NCBI RefSeq assembly: GCF_004114935.1
Contig: NZ_CP022221.1
Span: forward strand, 8,453,001 to 8,517,000
Direction: 5' to 3'
DNA: 64,000 nt
Source: Bradyrhizobium zhanjiangense
GTDB taxonomy: Bacteria > Pseudomonadota > Alphaproteobacteria > Rhizobiales > Xanthobacteraceae
Program-made: the position numbers and the translations under genes
Notes under the pieces: generated by a model
Told to the model about the DNA's origin: nothing
What the model saw: only the letters and a program-made list of their open reading frames with translations
The model's database searches: none
Shown here: one piece after another, positions 54,227 through 64,000 of the stretch
Layout: each line of letters begins with the position of its first letter
Position numbering within the stretch: position 1 is the first letter of the stretch

Positions 54227-55195
54227 TCAATCGATCACCTTCTCGGCGCGGACTAGCAATGTCGGGGACAGCTCGATTCCCATAGCGCGAGCGGTATGGA
54301 GATTGATGTTGAGCGCGAATTTTGTGGGGCGTTCGAAGGGTAGGTCACGTGGCTTTTCGCCTTTCAACACGCGATCAAGCTGCAAGATCATGTGCCGACC
54401 AACCTCGGCAAGGTCGGGCCCGAAAGACAACAAACCCCCGCTTTCGGCCCAATCGGACGAAGGAAAGACTGCAGGCTTGTTGCTTAAACCGATCAACTTG
54501 ACAACCTCGGCCTTGTGACCGGACAGCACGACATCCGGCGGAAACATGAACGCGTCGAACCTACTCAGGACTTCCGGGCTCAGTGCGGTCGCAAGATCGG
54601 CCGGATCGGCAATCTTGATTATTTCGACATCAAAGCCCAGCTTGCGACCGGTGTCCTGAACCGCACCAAGGCTCAGATTGCCACCGCCGGTTATGGCCGT
54701 AACGGCGGCGAGACGGACGGCGCGGGGTGCAATCTCGCGCAGCAACTCAACGAGCTTTATGTCCGTTTCCTCGGCAAAAATCGCAATTCCCGTGACGTTG
54801 TGGCCGGGATGAGCGAGGCTTTCAGCCAAACCCGATGCGACAGGATCAATCCCAACAATGGCAACAATCGGAATAGTTTGCGTGGCTCTGTATGCCGCGA
54901 TCGCTGCAGGAAAGCTCTGCGCGAGGATTGCGTCGATGCCGCCTTCCCGCACGACCGCCTCGGCAAGCTCGGGAAGACGATCAATTTGTCCTCCGGCGCT
55001 TCGCACATCCAATCGGATATTGCGACCTTCGACATAACCAAGGTCCTGCAGGTTTTTGCGAAGGCCAGCCAACCCCGACGGGTCAACTGGCGACAGCAAT
55101 ACAACATGAACTGATCTCGCCAGAGTTTGGCCGCTTGCAGCGAGTGGCCACGCTGCAGCGGCACCAAGTGCCGTGATGAACGCCCGCCGCTTCAT
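54227..55195 (-). CDS. ABC transporter substrate-binding protein, PF04392 type (322 aa)
   Basis: A twin-arginine-type signal (MKRRAFITALGAAAAWPLAA) is followed by a two-lobe periplasmic binding fold: LRKNLQDLGYVEGRNIRLDV, IDAILAQSFPAAIAAYRATQ, PIVAIVGIDPVASGLAESLA, PGHNVTGIAIFAEETDIKLV, and a final FALNINLHTARAMGIELSPT. These orphan binding proteins are abundant in bradyrhizobia; ligand unknown. No permease or ATPase gene is next to it. GGGGA precedes the ATG at 55195. Confidence 0.88.
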   Translation of the reverse strand: MKRRAFITALGAAAAWPLAASGQTLARSVHVVLLSPVDPSGLAGLRKNLQDLGYVEGRNIRLDVRSAGGQIDRLPELAEAVVREGGIDAILAQSFPAAIAAYRATQTIPIVAIVGIDPVASGLAESLAHPGHNVTGIAIFAEETDIKLVELLREIAPRAVRLAAVTAITGGGNLSLGAVQDTGRKLGFDVEIIKIADPADLATALSPEVLSRFDAFMFPPDVVLSGHKAEVVKLIGLSNKPAVFPSSDWAESGGLLSFGPDLAEVGRHMILQLDRVLKGEKPRDLPFERPTKFALNINLHTARAMGIELSPTLLVRAEKVID

Positions 55196-55240
55196 GTCCG
55201 TCCCCAAGGCTCGGGAGCACATAGTACAGGTTCCACTCAG

Positions 55241-55396
55241 TTAGGCAATTAATGCGGATTTCCAAGAAGAGCGCCAATAGCGCAGTCCACCTTCGCGCTG
55301 TTCGACCGGGTCGAGGCCGAGTTTTCGGAATAGAACGCCCGCCCGATCCAGGTCCTTGGCTGGAAGACGGCCGGCCACCTTCGCTTTCCCTAGCAT
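55241..55396 (-). pseudogene. VOC-family N-terminal fragment (51 aa)
   Basis: MLGKAKVAGRLPAKDLDRAG, FRKLGLDPVEQREGGLRYW resembles the first module of a VOC (glyoxalase-like) protein of about 120 residues; the rest is missing. A strong AGAAGGAGAGAAGG precedes the ATG, so a truncated peptide may be made. Confidence 0.55.
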
Positions 55397-55464
55397 CCTT
55401 CTCTCCTTCTGAGTTCAATAGGGGTCGGACGCGTCGTACCCTCAGTCAAGCCGAAGACCGCTAC

Positions 55465-55570
55465 GGGTCATTCGCGTCGGGTTGGCCGCGTCTTCGCGAT
55501 CTGGCCCCAACTGCCGACGCGTGCCGGAGGGTCATTGCGATCTTCGCCTGCGGGCCAGAGGCAGACATCC
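55465..55570. repeat. Dispersed intergenic repeat, family C, copy 2
   Basis: GGGTCATTCGCGTCGGGTTG, TCTGGCCCCAACTGCCGACG, GTGCCGGA, CGGGCCAGAGGCAGACATC. Same block order as 25370-25478. Confidence 0.55.
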
Positions 55571-55759
55571 ACATTTAGTGCTTCGCGTGTTCGGAGTAAT
55601 GTATGCCCGCTTTGGGGAGCCCATAGGAGTTGAGACCTTGCCACCGACGTTCGTATATTTTGTAGCTTGTCGGTCTGGATACCCCTTGCGTGAGTCTGGT
55701 TTCGAACTTGGCCCGGGTGATGGCAATCAATGCGGGAAGGCGAGCAGCGTCGGGAGAGG

Positions 55760-56512
<753 letters not shown>

Positions 56513-56730
56513 TCCCAGCAAATTGCATTTGCGCTACCCCGAACTTGCAGGCTGGTGCCCGTCCCGGAGGTTCGGACCGCCTTGCCCTGCGACTTCCGTT
56601 TAGGGTCTTGGCTGTGTGAAAAGGCGGAGCCGCTTGATCGCGATAGAACAACTTACTCGTCCAAGATCGATGTAGCACTCAAGCTCGCAAGAGGTTTCAA
56701 CATAGATGACGAGCTGAAGAATTCGCGTCT

Positions 56731-56937
56731 TTACACAGCTAGGGTCACAAACGGAAGTGCGCAACGCGGGCCTCGCAGGTCGGCGTATCCTCCGGTACGA
56801 GATACGACAATCTTCAAAACGGCGTCGACAAGCTCGCTATTACCAGGCTCAGCTTTGATTTCCTCCCATAGAAGTTGGTGGATCGGGACCTTGATTTGCA
56901 TTATTTTTTGACGCCCAGTGGGACGACCACGTCGCAC
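56731..56937 (-). CDS. Doubtful small protein (up to 68 aa)
   Basis: RRGRPTGRQKIMQIKVPIHQ, LLWEEIKAEPGNSELVDAVL. A basic start then an acidic helix, like small DNA-binding proteins, but no motif is firm and the start is unclear. Confidence 0.25.
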   Translation of the reverse strand: MRRGRPTGRQKIMQIKVPIHQLLWEEIKAEPGNSELVDAVLKIVVSRTGGYADLRGPRCALPFVTLAV

Positions 56938-57129
56938 GACCTCTTCATTGACCGAAAGTTCGAGATCCCTAGCTGCTCGTACAAATCTTTCTCAGCTGCG
57001 GCACGACAATTTTTCGCGTAACACCCTAGGATCTCGGATATTCGCACCGCAATCACTACGAGCCTATCTGTGAACCTCCTCCGAATGAGTGGACACCTGT
57101 AGTAGGCTCATTGAGCCCGGAGGTGTCGA

Positions 57130-57372
57130 ATGGAACGTCAACGTCGGTCATTTACCGAAGAGTACAAGCGCCAGGCCGTTGAGCTGGTGGTGTCGAGCGG
57201 TCGCTCGATCACGTCGGTAGGCAAGGAACTCGGGCTGCGCGACTCGGTGCTGCGGCGCTGGGTGGATAAGGCCGGGCAGCAGCCGGCATCGGCGGCGTGG
57301 CGCCCCACCACGCAGGCGACGCCGATGTCGGCGGACCAGGCTTCGGAGATCGCCCGGTTGCGCCAGGGATTA
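57130..57372 (+). mobile_element. IS3-family OrfA fragment
   Basis: MERQRRSFTEEYKRQAVELV, GRSITSVGKELGLRDSVLRR, WVDKAGQQ and SADQASEIARLRQ form the helix-turn-helix OrfA of an IS3 element. It is cut after about 80 codons where the winged-helix/TolB gene (other strand) begins. A possible terminal repeat, TGAGTGGACACCTG, lies at 57086-57099. Confidence 0.8.
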
Positions 57373-58520
57373 AGCTCATAGGCTCGGAACACGAGGGCCA
57401 TGCCCATGTCTAGTTCATATAGTACGGCGGCAATTGCCTGCCCGACCCTCACGAGTACAGTTGGATCATCGTTGTCGAGCTCAATAGCGCGGGTTGCCAA
57501 TCGTCGGGTGTCGTTCAGTTCTTGATCCGCGTTGATCGTCCAGCCGAAAACCTTTCGTTGCAAGTAGCAATAAGCACCAAGCGCGTATGCTGCGGCCAAT
57601 CCGGGATCGATGTCGAAGGCAAGGCGGGTCAATCTGAGAGCTTCAATGTTTTGTTCGCGGGTGAATTGATAGAAGCTTGAGAGTGCACGAAGATAGTAAT
57701 CGTAGGCCTGAAGATTTTCAGTTGGTTTGCGTTTTGCGCGCTCAATCTCGGCCCGTTCCAATTGAGGAAAGAGTGCGCCAATCACGCTGCTCGTGACTTG
57801 GTCCTGCAGATCGAAGATGTCCTTGAGTTGGCTGTCGAAGCGGTCGGCCCAAAGGTGGGCACCAGTCGTGGCCTCGATCAACTGCCCCGAAATTCGAACT
57901 CGGTCGCCTGACTTGCGCACACTGCCTTCGAGCACATACCGAACGCCTAGTTCGCGCCCGACTTGCCTAACGTCGATGGCCTTGCTTCTGTAAGTGAAAG
58001 TGGATTGTCGCGCGATGACGAACAGCGATTTGGACCGTGAAAGGCCGGTGATGATGTCCTCAACCATCCCGTCGGCGAAATACTCCTGCTCGGGATCGGA
58101 GCTCAGGTTGGTGAATGGGAGAACCGCGAGCGACGGCTTGTCGGGAAGCGGAAGGTCAGGTTTAGCCGCCGTCCTTTCGCTGTCGGTTGCTGCCACCGTC
58201 GGAGCGCTGTGGGATTCCTGCACTGTACCGATGAACCGATAGCCCTTCCTCGGCAGCGTCTTGATCAGACGCTGGTTCTCCCCGGAATCGCCAACTGCGG
58301 ATCGAGCAGCATTTAGCCGGGTCGTCAGCGCAGCATCCGATACGCACCGCCCCTTCCAAATGGCCGTGATGAGTTCGTCCTTACTAACTACGCGCTCGCG
58401 ATTACGGATGAGATAGTCGAGCAGATCAAAGGCCTGTGGTGCCAGGGCGACAACGCTTGTGTCGCGGTATAGCTCGCGGCGGCTGGAATCCAGTTCGTAC
58501 TCTTCGAAGAGATAGCGCAA
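57372..58520 (-). pseudogene. Winged-helix / TolB-like / TPR regulator, 3-prime truncated
   Basis: LRYLFEEYELDSSRRELYRD, LAPQAFDLLDYLIRNRERVV, KGRCVSDAALTTRLNAARSA and TLPRKGYRFIGTV make an OmpR/CadC-type DNA-binding domain (residues 1-95). A TolB-like part follows (SLAVLPFTNLSSDPEQEYF; GVRYVLEGSVRKSGDRVRIS; HLWADRFDSQLKDIF), then TPR-like helices up to FRAYELNP, where the IS3 fragment cuts it at about residue 383 of an expected 500 or more. The frame runs on antisense through the IS3 piece to 57138. The start is TTG at 58520. Confidence 0.8.
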
Positions 58521-58678
58521 GACGCGAAATCCCTTAGGCGACCTCCGGCTCGACCCGGCCACGCTTGAAAAGCAAAGAATAAGCCGCCCGAAAGGAAAAT
58601 GTAAGCAGCACGTAAAGCGTGCTGGGCCGGATTTTGGCAGCTTGTTTCGGTGGGAACAAGGTACCCGAGGACGCTGCA

Positions 58679-58921
58679 ATGAGCACGATTTTTCAAACAA
58701 CGGGCTTGGTCCAGACGACCGTACCGCAGCGGCGTAATATCAGCCCCTTCAAGAATTGGTGGTTCGCTTTTCAGGAGTGGCGGACATGGGAGCGGCTCCG
58801 ACGCGATCTTTGCAAACTGAGTGATCAAGAGCTGATGGATATTGGGATTACGTATGGTGAGATCGACTACGTGGTCTCGAACCGAAATACCGACCCCCGA
58901 GGTATACGATCGGCCGAATGA
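58679..58921 (+). CDS. DUF1127 protein (80 aa)
   Basis: MSTIFQTTGLVQTTVPQRRN then WWFAFQEWRTWERLRRDLCK, LSDQELMDIGITYGEIDYVV. The W..R...L..LSD..L.DIG(I/L)...EI core is the DUF1127 motif; small Arg-rich members bind RNA and affect phosphate and carbon metabolism in some alphaproteobacteria. GAGG precedes the ATG. Confidence 0.88.
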   Translation: MSTIFQTTGLVQTTVPQRRNISPFKNWWFAFQEWRTWERLRRDLCKLSDQELMDIGITYGEIDYVVSNRNTDPRGIRSAE

Positions 58922-59278
58922 TGTCGGCTGTAGGCAGCGATGCATGGTCCGTCGGAATTGACTAACGCGATCCGCGTCGTGGTCCAGATATCGACTTCCG
59001 GTTGGGTCAAAGGCTGCCCTGAGCATTATGCATCAGGCTGCTCTGCAAGTATTGCAGCCGACCGCAGAGATCAGCGGTTTGGGCATCCCGAACGGCAGCT
59101 GCCCGCACATGATCAGCGTGCTAAGTCGATCATCATTAATACTCGGGACGCCCTCAGCTTGAATGGGAGCTGCCGAGGATCCGCAATTTACGCCATTTCC
59201 TCACCGGATCTATGTGATCCATTTCACACCCGAGCGCCAGTTGCAGGCGTAATAGTTATTTTGTAGCTTCAACAAAGA
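58922..59278. other. No confident gene; upstream region of the sAC-like gene
   Basis: About 360 bp with no recognisable gene. Promoter elements for the large gene may lie here but none can be named. Confidence 0.4.
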
Positions 59279-62200
59279 GTGGCTTCTGATGGAGCGTCTG
59301 ACGACGATGCTCGCCATCAGGACTTTTCAGGCGCTGATCACGCAAGACATCATTTAAAGCGTTTTTTATCCGCTCGCGCTGAGCGCGGATACCGGAAGCA
59401 GAACATGAATGGGTACCATTCTCTGCTTGATGATTTTCTTCCACTGAAGCTGCTCGATCGGCTCTACGGCAGCGAAGGTCGCCGGCCAGTGGCACTACGG
59501 TTTCCCGCAGCCGTGATGTTCGTCGATGTATCGCGATACACGGCGCTCGTAGAACAACTCGCGCATCGCGGGCGAGAGGGGCTTGAAGAACTTCCGCGAC
59601 TTCTGAGCAACTCATACGGTCGATGCGCCGAGCACGTCGTAGAACTCGGAGGCGAAGTCCTGTACTTCGCCGGAGACTCGTTGCTGGCGTACTGGGATGC
59701 TGAAGCAGACCATCTTGACGCTGCTGTCGGAAGAGCGATCGAGTGCGCCACTATTATCTGCCGGAGCGGCAACGATACGAGGCGAGGCGGCGTCAGGGAA
59801 ATTACTCCAGCTCTTCATATCGGGATAGGCGCCGGTGGACTTTGGGCTGCCGCTCTGGGTGGTCAGTCCGATTGGAAGCTGATAGCGGGCGGGCAAGCCG
59901 TTGCCCAAGCTGCTGCGTGCCAAGGCATCGCTCGTAGTTGGAGTTACGAACTCTCTGATGACGCGAAGGGCGCGTTGAAGGCAGGCTCAGTCCCTGCACT
60001 GAAACTCTCTGCCATGGAAACCCCGCGTGTGCACAGGGCCCCGACCGACTGGCTAACCGCATTTCTACCATCGCAACTGAGAGAGCGCCTGCAACCTTCG
60101 AGACCAGTCCACATCCACGGACCGCTGGCGCTCGACTCCGATGCCCTCGGCCAGATCAATGATGATCTGTCGATGCTAGACGAAATAAGACCCGTCTCCG
60201 CGATTTTCACACGCATAATTGGCCTCAACTGCTTAGATCGCTCGGCGCTGTCGCAACATCAAGCTCTATGTGTAGCATTGCAGGAGATTGCGAGATCTCG
60301 AGGTGGTCCGCTAGGAGAGTTCTTTTATGATGATAAGGGGCTTGTCTTTTCTACTGCATTTGGAGCCCGCGGCAATTTCCACCGAGATGATCCGCGTCGT
60401 GCCGTCGATGCCGCCCATGCCATTAGTCAGACTGTAGACCGGCTTGGGTTTGCCTCATCGACGGGTGTTGCCACCGGCGACGCATTTTTGGGAATTGTTG
60501 GAAGCGCGCGCCGCCGCCAGCTCATGTGGCACGGCGCGCCAATCAATCGTGCCGCACGACTAATGGTGGCAAGCGAAAGAAGCGTTCTCTGCGACGCACC
60601 GACAGAGCGGTCCAGCCGAACTGCATTCAAGTTTGCACCGCAAGGCACGCTTCAATTAGCTGGACTCGGCAATATGGCGGCGGTTTTTCGCCCCATGGAG
60701 CCGCACCAAGCTAATTCTGTGTTCGCGTCTCTGGTTGGTCGACGCAACGAAATGGAGGCTTTGGCGCGTACATTCGAAGAGGTACGGAATGGCGGCAAGA
60801 GGCTCTTGGTCATTCAAGGCGAAGCTGGCATCGGGAAATCCACGTTGGTCGCGTGGTTCGCTGAAGAGCTCCGATCTGCAGGAGCAATGGTGTCTGTGGC
60901 ACGAGCCGAGCGCGATGATCGTAGGACCTCCCTTCTACCATGGCGGCGGTTATTGACATCTCTTTTGGATTTACCTTCGGACACAGAGGGCCGCACCGTC
61001 CTGGATGCGATCAGATCTTCCGTGAAGGAGGATTTGGCAATTTTGGAACGGCTACCATTGCTGGGCGGGGTGTTAGACGTTGCGATTGCTGAGAACGATA
61101 ATACGCGCCACCTACAGGCAGCCCACCGGGGCGATGCAACGATGCGGCTCGTCGGTGATTTACTGGCCGCGATTGGCCGTCACCCGCTGATTTTGATTCT
61201 CGAGGATAGCCAGTGGCTTGACTCTGCCTCTTGGAGGCTAGTCGAGTGGGTCCTCGCGACCCGATCGTCTATCCTCATTTTGCTGTGCGTGCGATCCGAG
61301 GAGGCGCCCGAAGAGCTCCGGGCCATACAGCGACGTGCCGATGCGGCGAGAGCAACCGCGTCAGGAACTGATTTGGAGGATCCAAGTCGCTTCTGCCGTT
61401 TCATGACAATCGAAGAGCTTAATGATGCTGAAATTCGCGAGCTTGCCGCGCGTGTACTTGGCACAGTCCCTCCGGAGCGCGAATTGGCGGATAGGATATC
61501 TGCGCTAGCTTGTGGTAATCCTCTATTCGCTGAGGAGATCACACTGACTCTAAAGACTGAGGGGTTGGTAGCTGTTCGCGACGGCTGCTGGCGCTCGCTT
61601 CGGCCACTGGACGAGCTTCGGTACTTCGAAGGAGTCGAGCGGGTTATTCGAGAGCGAATAGATCGAGTTGAGCCCAATATCTTGGAGGTGTTAAAAGCCG
61701 CAGCTGTCATCGGGCGATCGTTTTCGTTGAACTCTCTCAAGGTCCTGCTGAAGCATGCATCTGAAGAGGCTATTCGCTCTGATCTCGAACTCCTTGTCGC
61801 GGCACAGTTCATCCGGAGCAGCGGAAGCGATGGAGAATACGAGTTTCGACATGATCAAATCAGGGATGTTGTCTATGGCTCAATTCCCGCAGACCTGCGC
61901 CAACGATTCCATGGGACCCTAGCTGATTGTCTAGAACAAACAGAAGCCGCAGCTGTTGGCGGCGACATAGCAGCTCTTGTCCAGCACTTCGAAGCCGCAG
62001 GCCAGAACGACAAGGCTGTCACCTACGCCGAGATCGCCGCTGCCAAAGCGTTGCAAGTCGGCGCATTCCGAGAGGTCGAGGCCTTTCTCAGCATATGTTT
62101 CAGCCATGAATCCCGCCAACCCGTTTTGACTAAGGAGCAAAAGCTGAAAGCGGTGCGGCGGCGGATACAGCTAGCCGAAGCTCAGTACTGTCGGGGCGAT

Positions 62201-63418
62201 ATTCATGCTCAGGGCGTCGCAGTTCGTCGAGCGCTTACCCTAGCTGGAGAGTCGGTCCGGAGTTCCTCCGTCAGCGGATTAAGTCGTCTTATCGCAAGCG
62301 CGGCAAGGCTTCTCCTCCAGCAGCTATTTCCGCCACGGACCTTTAAATACTCTGATCATGCGCTGGCTTGGGAGCGAGAGATGGCTCGATGCCATAGCCA
62401 AGCGGCAATGGTCGACTATTTCGAACTTCGCTTTATCGAAAGCATGCGACACCTTATCGAGGCTGTCGTTCATGCTGAGCGGACCGGAGTCACAACGGAA
62501 CTGGCCATAGCATCTTCGCAAGTCGCATCCGGCTTTGGGCTAGTCGGTCTTCGTCGCACCTGCGAATATTTCATCAGGAAGGCCGAACACGCGGCCGTAA
62601 GCCTGGGTGACCCGGCGATCCATTCACACGTGTGCTACTTGGATGCTCTCTGGCAGGTTGGCCACTGCAATTGGCCGGCGGTTGACTGTCGCATCAAGCA
62701 GTCACAAGAGCTTAGTTTGCAGGCAGGCGATCAATTGCGATGGTCTAATGCGCAGGTAATTCGATTCTGGTCTCTTTTTTATAGAGGTGATTGGACCAGT
62801 TTGGAGGAGACAGCGAACGCACTCTTATCGCGCGCTCAGAGTAGCGGAAACATCCAGCAAGAGATATGGGCGTTGCGATGCAAATCCCTGTGTGCACTCC
62901 AGGCCGACAGACCTCGCGAAGCGATCGATCTGTTAAAGCTTATTACCTCAGCGATGTTCGGATCCGCTGACCTTGCAGCGTTTGTGTCATCGAAGGGATC
63001 CTTAGCCTTAGCGTTATCGCGGGTCGGATCCAATGACGAGAGCCTCCAGGCCGTCGATGAGACGCTTCGGCTATTGCGCGCGATGCATCGCCCGACCTCG
63101 CATAGTATACTTGTGGGAATATCTGGCGTTTGTGAAGTCCTCCTTCGTGGCCGCGAGACTGGCCTGGCGCGAGAATACGACCAGTGGCGTGAGTGGGAGA
63201 CTCAAGCTCTCTATGATCTTAAGCGATATAGCCTCGCCTTTCCCGTTGGGAGAGCACAATACCGTCTATGGAAAGGCGTCTCTAATTGGTTGGACGGTGA
63301 GAAGGATCATGCGTTGACCACATGGAATCAGGCTTTGTTAGCCGCGGAGGAGCTCTCGCTGCGGCAAGACAGAGCGATGATCTCCGCTGAAATGAGGCGC
63401 CGCCAAGATCGAATTTAA
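59279..63418 (+). CDS. Soluble-adenylyl-cyclase-like protein: two cyclase domains, P-loop ATPase, TPR-like region (1379 aa)
   Basis: Domain C1 (about 75-235): AVMFVDVSRYTALVEQ with metal Asp83 and GGEVLYFAGDSLLAYW with Asp133, a spacing like that of animal sAC. Domain C2 (about 300-455): VSAIFTRIIGLN lacks the metal Asp, but EFFYDDKGLVFSTAFG and MWHGAPINRAARLM match the partner domain. Then an AAA/NACHT-like ATPase: LVGRRNEMEALARTFEE, Walker A QGEAGIGKST near 514-522, and LILILEDSQWLD near 640. The last 450 residues are helical repeats. Likely cytosolic cAMP synthesis controlled by the ATPase/TPR part. The start is GTG 59279 or ATG 59405, which precedes C1 more closely. Confidence 0.85.
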   Translation: MASDGASDDDARHQDFSGADHARHHLKRFLSARAERGYRKQNMNGYHSLLDDFLPLKLLDRLYGSEGRRPVALRFPAAVMFVDVSRYTALVEQLAHRGREGLEELPRLLSNSYGRCAEHVVELGGEVLYFAGDSLLAYWDAEADHLDAAVGRAIECATIICRSGNDTRRGGVREITPALHIGIGAGGLWAAALGGQSDWKLIAGGQAVAQAAACQGIARSWSYELSDDAKGALKAGSVPALKLSAMETPRVHRAPTDWLTAFLPSQLRERLQPSRPVHIHGPLALDSDALGQINDDLSMLDEIRPVSAIFTRIIGLNCLDRSALSQHQALCVALQEIARSRGGPLGEFFYDDKGLVFSTAFGARGNFHRDDPRRAVDAAHAISQTVDRLGFASSTGVATGDAFLGIVGSARRRQLMWHGAPINRAARLMVASERSVLCDAPTERSSRTAFKFAPQGTLQLAGLGNMAAVFRPMEPHQANSVFASLVGRRNEMEALARTFEEVRNGGKRLLVIQGEAGIGKSTLVAWFAEELRSAGAMVSVARAERDDRRTSLLPWRRLLTSLLDLPSDTEGRTVLDAIRSSVKEDLAILERLPLLGGVLDVAIAENDNTRHLQAAHRGDATMRLVGDLLAAIGRHPLILILEDSQWLDSASWRLVEWVLATRSSILILLCVRSEEAPEELRAIQRRADAARATASGTDLEDPSRFCRFMTIEELNDAEIRELAARVLGTVPPERELADRISALACGNPLFAEEITLTLKTEGLVAVRDGCWRSLRPLDELRYFEGVERVIRERIDRVEPNILEVLKAAAVIGRSFSLNSLKVLLKHASEEAIRSDLELLVAAQFIRSSGSDGEYEFRHDQIRDVVYGSIPADLRQRFHGTLADCLEQTEAAAVGGDIAALVQHFEAAGQNDKAVTYAEIAAAKALQVGAFREVEAFLSICFSHESRQPVLTKEQKLKAVRRRIQLAEAQYCRGDIHAQGVAVRRALTLAGESVRSSSVSGLSRLIASAARLLLQQLFPPRTFKYSDHALAWEREMARCHSQAAMVDYFELRFIESMRHLIEAVVHAERTGVTTELAIASSQVASGFGLVGLRRTCEYFIRKAEHAAVSLGDPAIHSHVCYLDALWQVGHCNWPAVDCRIKQSQELSLQAGDQLRWSNAQVIRFWSLFYRGDWTSLEETANALLSRAQSSGNIQQEIWALRCKSLCALQADRPREAIDLLKLITSAMFGSADLAAFVSSKGSLALALSRVGSNDESLQAVDETLRLLRAMHRPTSHSILVGISGVCEVLLRGRETGLAREYDQWREWETQALYDLKRYSLAFPVGRAQYRLWKGVSNWLDGEKDHALTTWNQALLAAEELSLRQDRAMISAEMRRRQDRI

Positions 63419-63669
63419 CATTGTCGGCATGGTCTTTTTACGGTTCCAGCCGGACCACACGTGTTTGGGCGCGGGACATTCCAAGTTTATTCGATTGAGG
63501 ATCTCATGCTATGTGCCCGACAGATTCACCTCGTGAGCTCCCTTCCGCACTTGGCAAGCAAACAACGTGGCTGTCTTGTGGGCTTGAGTCGCTGGTTGAT
63601 GAGTATTGACCTGCCACTGCGTATTTCCTCCAGAAGGAGTTAGAGTCCGGCCCGAAGAAGGACGGACAG

Positions 63670-63936
63670 ATGAAGCGAGCAAGGTTCACGGAAGAGCAGA
63701 TTATCGCGGTATTGAAGGAGCATGAGGCTGGGGCGAAGACAGCCGACCTGGCTCGCAAGCACGGTGTTTCCGAGGCGACGATCTACAATTGGAAGGCCAA
63801 ATTCGGCGGCATGGACGTTTCCGAAGCGAAGCGGCTGAGGGCCTTGGAAGAGGAGAACGCGAAGCTGAAGAAGCTTCTGGCCGAGCAGATGCTCGATGCG
63901 GCCGCACTTCGCGAGCTCCTTTCAAAAAAATGGTAG
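63670..63936 (+). CDS. IS3-family transposase OrfA (88 aa)
   Basis: MKRARFTEEQIIAVLKEHEA, KTADLARKHGVSEATIYNWK (helix-turn-helix), EENAKLKKLLAEQMLDAAAL (leucine zipper). It ends CTT TCA AAA AAA TGG TAG. The run A7 at 63924-63930 just before the stop is a typical -1 slippery site for making OrfAB. Confidence 0.92.
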   Translation: MKRARFTEEQIIAVLKEHEAGAKTADLARKHGVSEATIYNWKAKFGGMDVSEAKRLRALEEENAKLKKLLAEQMLDAAALRELLSKKW

Positions 63937-64000
63937 GGCCCGCCGCCAAGCGCGCTGCGGTCGCGCATCTGCAGGCCGTCATGAGCCTGTCGGAACGGCG
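63930..64000 (+). CDS. IS3-family transposase OrfB, start only
   Basis: In the -1 frame after A7 the sequence reads MVGPAAKRAAVAHLQAVMSL then SERR, the known start of OrfB in this IS3 group. The DDE core lies beyond the window. Expression would be by frameshifting from orfA or from the overlapping ATG. Confidence 0.8.
   Translation, partial: MVGPAAKRAAVAHLQAVMSLSER

Larger units (their letters stand above)
63607..64000 (+). mobile_element. IS3-family element, left part (cut by window end)
   Basis: A terminal-repeat-like TGACCTGCCACTGCGTATTT begins at about 63607, 63 bp before orfA. orfA is complete and orfB begins before the window ends. Confidence 0.7.

Overview
The window looks like an accessory stretch of a Bradyrhizobium-type alphaproteobacterial chromosome. 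This is inferred from the high-GC coding style, the class I PHA synthase, groESL with a CIRCE operator, the glnK-amtB pair, bacterial Ku, several class III cyclase/TolB/TPR proteins, and many very small lineage-specific proteins (CsbD, DUF1127, DUF1488, DUF2905, DUF6894 types). No tRNA, rRNA or CRISPR array was seen.

Layout. 0-4.5 kb: decayed pieces (DNA-ligase fragment, truncated SIR2-domain gene) and tiny secreted or stress proteins. 4.5-13.7 kb: a GNAT acetyltransferase gene split by a nested mobile element. An IS21-like element (istA/istB) sits in the GNAT gene with a 4-bp duplication, a RIT element (three tyrosine recombinases, 30-bp terminal inverted repeats) sits inside istA, and an IS91-like element with its own tyrosine recombinase sits in the right end of the IS21-like element. 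Removing the insertions on paper restores both istA (519 aa) and the GNAT gene (153 aa) in frame. 14-23 kb: IS110, PilZ protein, phaC, cyclase-TolB-TPR protein, serine hydrolase, IS1182. 23-28.6 kb: TauE/SafE permease, a second cyclase-TolB-TPR protein, IS debris and a broken metallo-beta-lactamase-fold gene. 28.8-31 kb: groES-groEL. 31-43.5 kb: a patchwork of small genes and pseudogenes with a DNA-repair flavour (intact ku, a ku 5-prime remnant, a DNA polymerase IV tail, SRAP/HMCES-type genes or tails, ligase tails), plus IS66 and IS1111 fragments. 44.8-46.6 kb: amtB and glnK (nitrogen sensing and uptake). 47-53 kb: small conserved proteins with rpsU and a cold-shock gene. 53.7-59 kb: nonsense-mutated SRPBCC gene, ABC substrate-binding protein, ThuA-like protein, winged-helix/TolB protein truncated at an IS3 fragment, DUF1127. 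59.3-63.4 kb: a 1379-residue protein with the domain order of soluble adenylyl cyclase (two cyclase domains, P-loop ATPase, TPR-like region). The right edge cuts an IS3-family element.

Overall this is a genomic sink. Conserved operons (groESL, glnK-amtB) alternate with IS elements, gene tails, frameshifted genes and at least three families of dispersed intergenic repeats. The clearest systems are the nested mobile element, the nitrogen operon, the chaperonin operon, and a concentration of cyclic-nucleotide/TolB/TPR signalling proteins. All family names come from recognising motifs by eye; no database search was run.
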